This document shows, piece by piece, positions 15,618-21,792 of a stretch of 21,792 nucleotides of DNA. The stretch is taken from contig DAOTTZ010000068.1 of assembly GCA_034437535.1 (NCBI GenBank), positions 1-21,792 on the forward strand, given 5' to 3'. Within the stretch, counting starts at the first letter, position 1; the number at the start of each line of letters is the position of its first letter. The position numbers and the translations under genes were made by a program. Below the pieces are notes generated by a model, which made no database searches, had not been told where the DNA came from, and worked only from the letters and a program-made list of their open reading frames with translations. The DNA comes from J038 sp034437535. Its GTDB lineage: Bacteria; Chloroflexota; Anaerolineae; Aggregatilineales; Phototrophicaceae.

Positions 15618-16439
15618 TTAACAGCCGTTGGGACGGGTGATGTTAGGATCCACGCCGACATCGTACAGATCATACCGTAACAAAAGCGTCCCGCTGACCG
15701 GCTGGCTGGCCTGGAACAAGTTCAGCACCACGTTATCCACTGCCAGATTGACGTAATAACGCACGACCGCCGGTTGGCCGGGTGGGACATCGGCCACCCA
15801 CAATTCACCCTCCATCGCCGTGATCGCACCGGTATCTTGCGCCCCTATCATCGGCAAAGTCATGTCGTTGACCAGAAAATCGTACCGCCACACCTCCTGC
15901 CCGTGTATGATGGCCGTCTCACCAGCCGGGGCCGCCCCGCTGACGCCGCCCAGCAAATCACCAATCAACAACTCGTTGAGCGTCTCCGCTTCGCCATCCG
16001 CCCCCGTCAGGCAGGCCCCGTCGATCAACAGATAGGATTCCCCGCCCAGACGCACCCCTTCCCGCGTCGGCAAGGGTTCTTCGCCAAATAAGTTCCCCTG
16101 GGCGTCAACGATGATCCGCCGCCGGTTGCCGACGCGGTTATACCACATACGGACGTTGGCCTCTGCGGAGGCGGTCTGTTCGGTACCGGCGAAGACGCCG
16201 CTAAACGTGACTCGCGCCTCTGCCCGCCAGTTGGGTACGAAGATCATCTCACGATCCAACACAGGGAAACTCACAGCTTGGCGCATACCCGGCGGCGGCG
16301 CGATAGCTGTCAGATGCTCTGCCGTTGCGAACTCCTCGACCGACGGAATACGAGTCGGCAGATCATCCGGCGTCAGCCCACGCTGGCCGCACCCGGTCAA
16401 CCCCAATACCATCATCAGCAGTAAAAGCAGAACTCTCAA
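15618..16439 (-). CDS. Lipoprotein, LppX/LolA-like or Chloroflexota-specific, function unknown
   Basis: I place the start at a TTG (16439) eight bases behind GGAG. This gives 273 residues with a textbook lipoprotein signal: MRVLLLLLMMVLG followed by the lipobox LTGC. An upstream TTG at 16493 would add 18 residues ahead of the signal and is less likely. The mature part starts with a flexible Pro/Thr region and then has repeated amphipathic strands: AEARVTFSGVFAGTEQTASA, VRMWYNRVGNRRRIIVDAQG, TAIIHGQEVWRYDF, GELWVADVPPGQPAVVRYYV, ending LLRYDLYDVGVDPNITRPNGC. This pattern suggests an antiparallel half-barrel that binds a lipid, as in LppX or LolA-type proteins, but this is inference from strand pattern only. 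The C-terminal Cys may pair with an internal one. Confidence 0.7.
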   Translation of the reverse strand: MRVLLLLLMMVLGLTGCGQRGLTPDDLPTRIPSVEEFATAEHLTAIAPPPGMRQAVSFPVLDREMIFVPNWRAEARVTFSGVFAGTEQTASAEANVRMWYNRVGNRRRIIVDAQGNLFGEEPLPTREGVRLGGESYLLIDGACLTGADGEAETLNELLIGDLLGGVSGAAPAGETAIIHGQEVWRYDFLVNDMTLPMIGAQDTGAITAMEGELWVADVPPGQPAVVRYYVNLAVDNVVLNLFQASQPVSGTLLLRYDLYDVGVDPNITRPNGC

Positions 16440-16674
16440 GGACGTGTCTCCAGGCCATAAAATCACGCTTATTGTAACCTGTGGACTTCCCAACGCAAAT
16501 CAAAGACCGTAATCAACTAAAATTGTTGCGAGTCACAACAACTTCAAACAAGTGATTATTTCGAAACAATTCGCATACCAACCTGACCTTAAATGTTTTT
16601 TAACCTTTTGTTGACTCTGGCCGCCGGATGTGGTGATATGATGTTGAGCGGTTTAATTATTTTTAAGGTTTCGT
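16440..16674. other. Divergent intergenic region with promoter elements
   Basis: This AT-rich gap separates the divergent lipoprotein and NUDIX genes. For NUDIX, TTGACT (16611-16616) is followed 20 bases later by TATGAT (16637-16642), a wide spacing. An inverted repeat TTGTTG (16523-16528) / CAACAA (16536-16541) lies near the middle. No gene is seen. Confidence 0.4.
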
Positions 16675-17151
16675 ATGCAATTCCACATCCCACAAGATCT
16701 TGTTCTGCGCGTGCGTGCCATCCTCCTCACGGATAATGACCGCCTGTTATTCATCAAGCGCGTCAAGCCGAATAAAGATCCGTACTGGGTTGCGCCGGGT
16801 GGCGGGGTGGAAGCACACGACGAAAGCCTGAACCAGACGCTCCACCGCGAACTGATGGAAGAATTAGGCGCGGTCGCCCAGGTGATCCGCCCCGCCTTCG
16901 TGCTAGAGCACCACAAGGCCGGCAAAGACCTGCGCGAATATTTCTACATCTGCCGCCTGATGCGCTATGACCTCAGCCAACGCTGTGGGCCGGAGTTCCT
17001 CGATCCCTCACGCGGGTTATTCCTGCCGGATTTTGTACAGTTGGAAGCGGACCCCATCAACGCGCTGAACATCAAGACGGTGGAACTGCGCCACTGGCTG
17101 ATCGACCACCTCGATGACCTGCGCGGGTTAGCCACCCAAAACACAGCGTAA
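16675..17151 (+). CDS. NUDIX hydrolase
   Basis: A perfect Nudix box occupies residues 44-66: GVEAHDE, seven residues, RELMEELGA, fitting GX5EX7REUXEEXGU. The protein is 158 residues, a single Nudix domain with the strand LLFIKRVKPNKDPYWVAPGG ahead of the box. Nudix enzymes split nucleoside diphosphates linked to another group, using Mg at the box glutamates. The substrate cannot be told: candidates are oxidised nucleotides or nucleotide sugars. The ATG at 16675 follows TAAGG. It stands alone, 144 bases ahead of the toxin-antitoxin pair. Confidence 0.92.
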   Translation: MQFHIPQDLVLRVRAILLTDNDRLLFIKRVKPNKDPYWVAPGGGVEAHDESLNQTLHRELMEELGAVAQVIRPAFVLEHHKAGKDLREYFYICRLMRYDLSQRCGPEFLDPSRGLFLPDFVQLEADPINALNIKTVELRHWLIDHLDDLRGLATQNTA

Positions 17152-17228
17152 GGATCCACGTTTAGGCATACCATTTATGGCGTGTTCCCCTCGCTGGATC
17201 CGTTCGAGGTCGTGATGGCCTGGCCCAT

Positions 17229-17243
17229 GAGTAACTGTTACTC
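17229..17243. promoter_or_regulatory. 15-bp perfect palindrome (7-1-7), operator candidate for the DUF433/DUF5615 pair
   Basis: GAGTAAC, a central T, GTTACTC. It sits just upstream of a TAGAAT -10 candidate (17266-17271), covering the edge of the -35 zone, 52 bases before the antitoxin start. Antitoxins normally repress their own operon through such palindromes; that DUF433 binds here is inference. Confidence 0.5.
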
Positions 17244-17295
17244 TCAAAACCGAGGCTAGATCAGGTAGAATGAGAGAAAACGAATGGAGGTCACA

Positions 17296-17511
17296 ATGAC
17301 CGAGCCAGTCATCATCAGAGACCCGGAAATCCTCAGTGGGATACCTGTCTTTCGCGGCACGCGGGTCCCCGTGAAAAATCTAATTGATTACCTGTCCACC
17401 GGTGAGACAATCGATACCTTCCTGGACGATTTCCCGACCGTTACACGAGAACAGGTGATCCGCTTCTTGCAAGAAGCCGGAGCAACGGCGGCACATGAAG
17501 ATTCTCATTGA
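17296..17511 (+). CDS. DUF433 antitoxin-like protein
   Basis: The start at 17296 is chosen because GGAGG (17286-17290) lies five bases upstream; the ATG at 17284 overlaps that site. The 71-residue product has the DUF433 pattern: IIRDPEILSGIPVFRGTRVP, VKNLIDYLSTGETIDTFLDD, FPTVTREQVIRFLQ. DUF433 proteins are small winged-helix-like antitoxins, often upstream of a PIN-like toxin. The end of the gene overlaps the next start by 17 bases, so the two are coupled. It should neutralise the downstream protein and repress its own promoter. Confidence 0.88.
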   Translation: MTEPVIIRDPEILSGIPVFRGTRVPVKNLIDYLSTGETIDTFLDDFPTVTREQVIRFLQEAGATAAHEDSH

Positions 17512-17827
17512 TGAGTGCCTGCCGCGCAAGCTCAAGCGTGAATTGCCCGGCCATGAGGTCAAGACAGTCCCGGAAGCAGGCTGGTCAGGTACGAAAAACG
17601 GTGTACTGTTGCAGTTAATGGCCGGGATATATGACGTGTTCATCACCATCGACAACAACCTGAAAGATCAGCAACAACTGGCTGAACAATCTGTCGGGTT
17701 TATCGTATTGAGTGCGGTCAACAACAAGCTCGCCACGTTGCAACCGCTCATGCCGAAGGTGCGTGAGGTGCTGGAAATGATCCAGCCGGGACAAGTTATT
17801 AACATTGGCGAAAAGGACAAAAGATAG
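17495..17827 (+). CDS. DUF5615 PIN-like toxin
   Basis: The 110-residue protein starts MKILIDECLPRKLKRELPGH, typical of DUF5615 (PIN-like) proteins, which pair with DUF433. Asp6 and Glu7 after the first strand and Asp53 in FITIDNN are candidate metal ligands of the nuclease site. PIN-like toxins cut RNA; activity for this subfamily is inferred. The expected later acidic residues are less clear, so it may be weakened. No separate ribosome site is needed given the overlap with the antitoxin gene. Confidence 0.85.
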   Translation: MKILIDECLPRKLKRELPGHEVKTVPEAGWSGTKNGVLLQLMAGIYDVFITIDNNLKDQQQLAEQSVGFIVLSAVNNKLATLQPLMPKVREVLEMIQPGQVINIGEKDKR

Positions 17828-17828
17828 A

Positions 17829-17865
17829 CGGTGAAGCAGGTATCCGCAAACCACCAGCTTCACCG
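17829..17865 (+). terminator. 9-bp hairpin after the DUF5615 gene
   Basis: CGGTGAAGC (17829-17837) and GCTTCACCG (17857-17865) pair perfectly over a 19-base loop, one base after the stop codon. No T-run follows, so this is an mRNA 3' end structure or a Rho-assisted stop rather than a standard intrinsic terminator. Confidence 0.45.
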
Positions 17866-17952
17866 GAGGATGTTGCTTAATCTCAAACCCGAAGTTGTCT
17901 CAAAGTCCTTGACACATACCGTGGCAATTCGTTCATCCATCCAGCAAAACAA

Positions 17953-17993
17953 TCAAAACAGTTTTGAATCTTTTCAGCGCGGGGGGATATGTT
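17953..17993 (+). promoter_or_regulatory. Promoter with overlapping palindrome, upstream of the PfaA-like gene
   Basis: TTGAAT (17964-17969), 18 bases and TATGTT (17988-17993) make a plausible promoter 100 bases ahead of the start codon. A perfect 15-bp palindrome (TCAAAAC, A, GTTTTGA; 17953-17967) overlaps the -35 hexamer, a position suited to a repressor. An unpaired TTGACA at 17909-17914 has no -10 at the right distance. Confidence 0.45.
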
Positions 17994-18093
17994 AAACTAG
18001 GTGCCCTGCAAAACCACAACCAAACAGGGTCATCACTGTTATCTATAACGAGGGTTATGCCCCTCCTGTCAACTTGACGTTCGAGGACGAATT

Positions 18094-21000
18094 ATGGTTC
18101 ACAAATTACACCAAACACCTATCGCAATTATCGGGATGGCATCCGTTTTCCCTAATGCCATGAACTTGCGCCAATTCTGGGATAATATCGTCAGCCGGGC
18201 GGATTGCATCACCGATGTACCCCCCTCACGCTGGAATATTGACGATTACTACGACCCGGATCCTAAAGTGCCGGATAAGACCTACAGCAAACGCGGCGGC
18301 TTCCTGCCGGATATTGACTTCGACCCGATGGAGTTCGGCCTGCCGCCCAATATCCTGGAAGTCACCGATGTCTCACAGATGATCGGCCTGGTGATGGCGC
18401 GAGATGCCATGCAAGACGCCGGTTATGGTGATGCCGATACCGTCATCCGCGATATGACCGGCATCGTGCTGGGTGTGGGCGGCGGGCAGAAGCTCATCAC
18501 ACCGCTGACCAGCCGCCTGCAATACCCCGTCTGGCGCAGAGCGTTAGAGTCCAGCGGCATCACCGGCCAAGACGCCGACCGCATCATCGAGAAGATGAAA
18601 GCCGCTTACATCCGTTGGGAAGAAAATAGCTTCCCCGGTATGCTCGGCAATGTGATCGCCGGGCGCATCGCCAACCGCCTTGACCTCGGCGGCACCAATT
18701 GCGTCGTCGATGCCGCCTGCGCCAGCAGTATGGCCGCCATGAAGCTGGCCGTCAGCGATCTGGTCGAAGGCCGCTCTGACATGATGATTACCGGCGGGGT
18801 GGATACCGATAACAGCCCCTTCATGTATATGTGCTTCAGCAAGACCCCGGCCTTCACACCGGGGGATAACCCGCGCCCGTTCGATGAACAATCCGACGGC
18901 ATGATGGTCGGCGAAGGCGTCGGCATGATGGTGCTCAAGCGGCTGGCCGATGCCGAACGCGATGGCGACCGCATCTACGCCGTCCTGCGCGGCATGGGGA
19001 GCAGTAGCGACGGTCGCTTCAAGAGCATCTACGCGCCACGCGGCGAAGGCCAGGAGAAAGCCCTCAAACGGGCCTACGAAGACGCCGGCATCCGCCCGGA
19101 TGAAGTGCAATTGATCGAAGCACACGGCACCGGCACCCGCGCCGGTGACCTCACCGAGACCACCACCCTCGTCCGCTTCTTTAACCAGCACGTAGACGTA
19201 CAACGCGGCGATAATTACCGCTCTGTCGCGCTCGGCAGTGTCAAATCGCAGATCGGCCACACCAAGGCCGCCGCTGGCATCGCCGGGTTGATTAAGGCCG
19301 CGCTGGCCCTGCATCACAAAGTCCTGCCCGCCACCATCAATGTCGAGCATCCCAATCCCAAGCTCGGCCTGGAAGACTCGCCGCTGTACATCAACACCAT
19401 CACCCGGCCCTGGGTGGCGCAGGGCGCACCCCGCCGCGCTGGCGTCAGTTCGTTCGGCTTCGGCGGCACGAACTTCCACTTCATCTTAGAGGAATACACC
19501 CACGATCATCGCGGCCAATATCGCCTGCACCACACTGCGGAAACCGTCATCTTCCACGCCCCCACCCCGGCAGAACTCGTGGAGAAGATGCAAAAGGTCG
19601 TCAACAAATTACAAAACGGCAATTCCCAGGCCCAATATCTCAACCTGTCGCAATACAGCCGCGTGACCAACGTCCCGGTGGGTGACGCCCGGCTCGGCTT
19701 CGTCACCGCATCCCCGGCGGAAGCCCGCGACCTGCTAGAAGCGGCCATTAAGTTCGTCCAACTCAAGCCGGAAGCCGAAGAATGGACGCACCCCAAAGGC
19801 ATCTTCTACCGGCGGCAAGCCCTCGACCTTAACGGCAAAGTCGCCGCGTTGTTCAGCGGCCAGGGATCGCAATATGTCGATATGGGGCGCGAACTGGCCC
19901 TGAACTTCGCCACCATCCGCGAGAGTTACAGCAAGATCGACAGCCTGTTCAAGCAGGATGGCCGGCCTCTGGTCAGCAATGTCGTCTTCCCACCCCCGGC
20001 CTTTACCGCAGAAGAAAAGGCCCGCCAGTCGGAGATGATCCAGCGCACCGATTACGTCCAACCCGCCATCGGCGCGATGAGTGCCGGGTTATATAACCTG
20101 TTCAAGCACGCTGGCTTCCAGCCGGATTTCGTCGCCGGGCATAGCTTCGGCGAATTGACCGCTTTATGGGCGGCGGATGTGCTGGACGATGACGATTATT
20201 ATGATCTGGTGAAGGCCCGTGGCCTGGCGATGGCCCCGCCGGATGATCCGACCTTCAACGCCGGTACCATGATGGCCGTCACCGGCGACCTGACAAACCT
20301 GGAAGCCGACCTGCAACCCTATCCCGGCGTCCACATGGCAAATGTCAACTCACCCCGCCAGACCGTGCTGGCAGGCAAAGCGTCCGACCTGGCGGCGGCT
20401 AAATCCGGGCTGGAGGCCAAAGGCTATAACATGGTGCAATTGCCCGTCTCGGCGGCCTTCCACACACCGATGGTCGGCCACGCCCAGGAGCCATTCGCCC
20501 GTGCTATCCAGGGCGTCAGCTTCAACACACCCACCGTCCCGGTCTATTCCAACGCTACCGGCCAGCCCTACCCGCGTGAAGAAAGCAGTATGCGCGGCAT
20601 GTTGAGCGATCACATCCTCCAAACTGTCAACTTCCGGGGGGAGATCGAAAATATGTACGCCGCTGGCGCACGCCTGTTCATCGAATTTGGGCCGCGAGCC
20701 GTCCTGACCAATCTCGTCAAAGACACCCTTGATGGGCAACCTCACATCGCCATCGCGCTGAATGCCAGCCGCCAGAAGGGCAGTGACCAGCAATTCCGCG
20801 AAGCCATCGCCCATCTGCGCGTCCTGGGGCTGGAACTGGCCGAAGTTGACCCGCACGATGTAGACCCCGAAGAACCGGCCTCCGTTGGCCGCAAAAAGGG
20901 CATGAACATCAAAATCAATGGCGGGCTGTTCACCAGCGATAAGCACATCAAACAATATCAGGAAACACTCAACGACGGCTGGACGCTGGAAACCGGCGTG

Positions 21001-21792
21001 CGCGAAGTCGTCAAAGAGGTAATTAAAGAAGTCCCCGTCCAGGCACCGGCGGCGGAGCCAACCGCACCGCCCGCCAACGTCAGCATGGCCTCTGCCCTCG
21101 ACCAATTCAGCCAGCAACAGCGCGACATCCTACAGACGCACCAGCAATATCTGGATAATCAGGCAGAATACATCCGCATCTTCACCGAATTAGCCGGGCA
21201 ACAGCAGGCCGCGCTGGATAACGGCACGCTCGATCCCGCCACACTGGATAGCATCAACCAGAGCATGGAGTCGTTCCACGCCCACCAGGCCGAGACCCTG
21301 CGCGTACACGAAGCCTATCTTCAGCGGCAATCCGAGCAGACTCAAGCCCTGCTTGGTGTCATGCGGCAGGCTCCGGCATCACCACCGGCACCGGCCCAAA
21401 CCGCCGCCCGGCCTGCACCCGCCGCCCGGCCTACGGCCTCGGTGGTTCCGACGCAACCAGCTACACCCGCCGCACCATCGACGCCAGCGGCGCAACCTGC
21501 CGCACCCACCCAACCAACGGCACAACCCGCCGCGCAACCCACCAGCAAACCGGCGGTTTCAGTCGAAGCTCTCTCCGGTGCCCTGCTGGATATTGTCAGC
21601 GACAAGACCGGCTATCCCACCGAAATGCTCGAACTTGAGATGGACATCGAAGCCGACCTCGGCATCGACAGCATCAAGCGCGTCGAGATCCTCGGTGCCA
21701 TGCGCGATCAGTTCCCGGCTCTGCCCGAACTGCCCGCCGAAGATCTGGCCGAACTCCGCACACTACAAGAAATCGTCGATTACATCGGCGAC
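18094..21792 (+). CDS. pfaA: PfaA-like multidomain PUFA / secondary-lipid synthase (KS-AT-ACP..., 3' end outside window)
   Basis: The frame is open for 1233 codons to the window edge. The ketosynthase covers about 8-470: IAIIGMASVFPNAMNLRQFW, the PfaA-type block FGLPPNILEVTD, Cys209 in DAACASS, His344 in HGTGT and His389 in KSQIGHTKAAAG. The acyltransferase (about 585-900) has FSGQGSQ near 589, Ser684 in GHSFGE and FHTPM. After it come a coiled, Gln-rich stretch (about 998-1085) and an Ala/Pro/Thr linker (1091-1152). The first carrier domain follows, with Ser1193 in LGIDSIKRVEIL, the motif typical of the tandem ACPs of PUFA synthases. Known PfaA proteins run KS-AT-(ACP)n-KR, so more ACPs and KR, and pfaB/C/D homologues, are expected past the edge. 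All catalytic residues are intact. The start has GAGG seven bases upstream. The product may be a PUFA or another secondary lipid; HglE-type glycolipid synthases are the alternative. Confidence 0.88.
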   Translation, partial: MVHKLHQTPIAIIGMASVFPNAMNLRQFWDNIVSRADCITDVPPSRWNIDDYYDPDPKVPDKTYSKRGGFLPDIDFDPMEFGLPPNILEVTDVSQMIGLVMARDAMQDAGYGDADTVIRDMTGIVLGVGGGQKLITPLTSRLQYPVWRRALESSGITGQDADRIIEKMKAAYIRWEENSFPGMLGNVIAGRIANRLDLGGTNCVVDAACASSMAAMKLAVSDLVEGRSDMMITGGVDTDNSPFMYMCFSKTPAFTPGDNPRPFDEQSDGMMVGEGVGMMVLKRLADAERDGDRIYAVLRGMGSSSDGRFKSIYAPRGEGQEKALKRAYEDAGIRPDEVQLIEAHGTGTRAGDLTETTTLVRFFNQHVDVQRGDNYRSVALGSVKSQIGHTKAAAGIAGLIKAALALHHKVLPATINVEHPNPKLGLEDSPLYINTITRPWVAQGAPRRAGVSSFGFGGTNFHFILEEYTHDHRGQYRLHHTAETVIFHAPTPAELVEKMQKVVNKLQNGNSQAQYLNLSQYSRVTNVPVGDARLGFVTASPAEARDLLEAAIKFVQLKPEAEEWTHPKGIFYRRQALDLNGKVAALFSGQGSQYVDMGRELALNFATIRESYSKIDSLFKQDGRPLVSNVVFPPPAFTAEEKARQSEMIQRTDYVQPAIGAMSAGLYNLFKHAGFQPDFVAGHSFGELTALWAADVLDDDDYYDLVKARGLAMAPPDDPTFNAGTMMAVTGDLTNLEADLQPYPGVHMANVNSPRQTVLAGKASDLAAAKSGLEAKGYNMVQLPVSAAFHTPMVGHAQEPFARAIQGVSFNTPTVPVYSNATGQPYPREESSMRGMLSDHILQTVNFRGEIENMYAAGARLFIEFGPRAVLTNLVKDTLDGQPHIAIALNASRQKGSDQQFREAIAHLRVLGLELAEVDPHDVDPEEPASVGRKKGMNIKINGGLFTSDKHIKQYQETLNDGWTLETGVREVVKEVIKEVPVQAPAAEPTAPPANVSMASALDQFSQQQRDILQTHQQYLDNQAEYIRIFTELAGQQQAALDNGTLDPATLDSINQSMESFHAHQAETLRVHEAYLQRQSEQTQALLGVMRQAPASPPAPAQTAARPAPAARPTASVVPTQPATPAAPSTPAAQPAAPTQPTAQPAAQPTSKPAVSVEALSGALLDIVSDKTGYPTEMLELEMDIEADLGIDSIKRVEILGAMRDQFPALPELPAEDLAELRTLQEIVDYIGD

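Noticed and set aside
18544..19479. 311-codon minus-strand frame
   Set aside because: Antisense to the ketosynthase of the PfaA-like gene.
20350..21117. 255-codon minus-strand frame
   Set aside because: Antisense to the acyltransferase part of the PfaA-like gene.

Overview
The window reads as a chromosomal stretch of a moderately GC-rich bacterium, most likely a member of the Chloroflexota (Anaerolineae or a relative). This rests on the overall flavour of the proteins (secreted SH3b-like and PPC-repeat proteins, a TIR-FGE fusion, a DUF433/DUF5615 pair, CIRCE-controlled groESL, HXXGH-free housekeeping genes of Gram-positive-like layout). No 16S gene is present, so the assignment is an inference.

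Layout. (a) 1-1195, minus: a TIR-domain protein fused to a formylglycine-generating-enzyme-like (C-type-lectin fold) domain, cut by the window edge. (b) 1196-1564: gene-free except for a possible decayed coding fragment and the terminator of tRNA-Lys. (c) 1565-4834, minus: a translation and secretion block, transcribed from a good sigma70-type promoter at 4806-4834: tRNA-Thr(UGU), tRNA-Tyr(GUA), tRNA-Thr(GGU), rpmG, tRNA-Trp(CCA), secE, nusG, rplK, rplA. A separately promoted tRNA-Lys(UUU) follows. rplJ/rplL and tuf, common companions elsewhere, are absent. (d) 5002-7546, plus: an endonuclease/exonuclease/phosphatase-family protein, a small secreted SH3b-like protein and a GH99-like glycosidase, tightly spaced; the glycosidase gene carries a one-base frameshift. 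(e) 7523-10154, minus: a secreted protein with three PPC-like repeats, and an MscS-type channel. (f) 10178-11233: two copies of a MITE-like inverted-repeat element flanking a membrane-anchored, cysteine-framed SH3-like protein gene. (g) 11311-12669: a sulfotransferase-like gene (plus) convergent with a small SpoIIAA/STAS-like gene (minus). (h) 12813-14951: promoter, CIRCE operator, groES, groEL and terminator. (i) 14972-16439, minus: a lone receiver-domain protein and a lipoprotein. (j) 16675-17827, plus: a NUDIX hydrolase and a DUF433/DUF5615 toxin-antitoxin-like pair with a palindromic operator candidate. (k) 18094-end, plus: the first 1233 codons of a PfaA-like polyunsaturated-fatty-acid/secondary-lipid synthase (KS, AT, linker, first ACP), also with a palindrome at its promoter.

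Working together: the core block supplies ribosome, transcription-coupling and Sec functions, and groESL the heat-shock chaperonin. The accessory material concerns the cell surface and envelope (glycosidase, SH3b-like, PPC and lipoprotein products, MscS, sulfotransferase, PfaA-type lipid synthesis) and biological conflict (TIR-FGE, DUF433/DUF5615). The most interesting items are the TIR-FGE gene at the edge, the paired inverted-repeat element whose arms stay paired through G-U wobbles, and the start of the PfaA-like synthase with its palindromic promoter.
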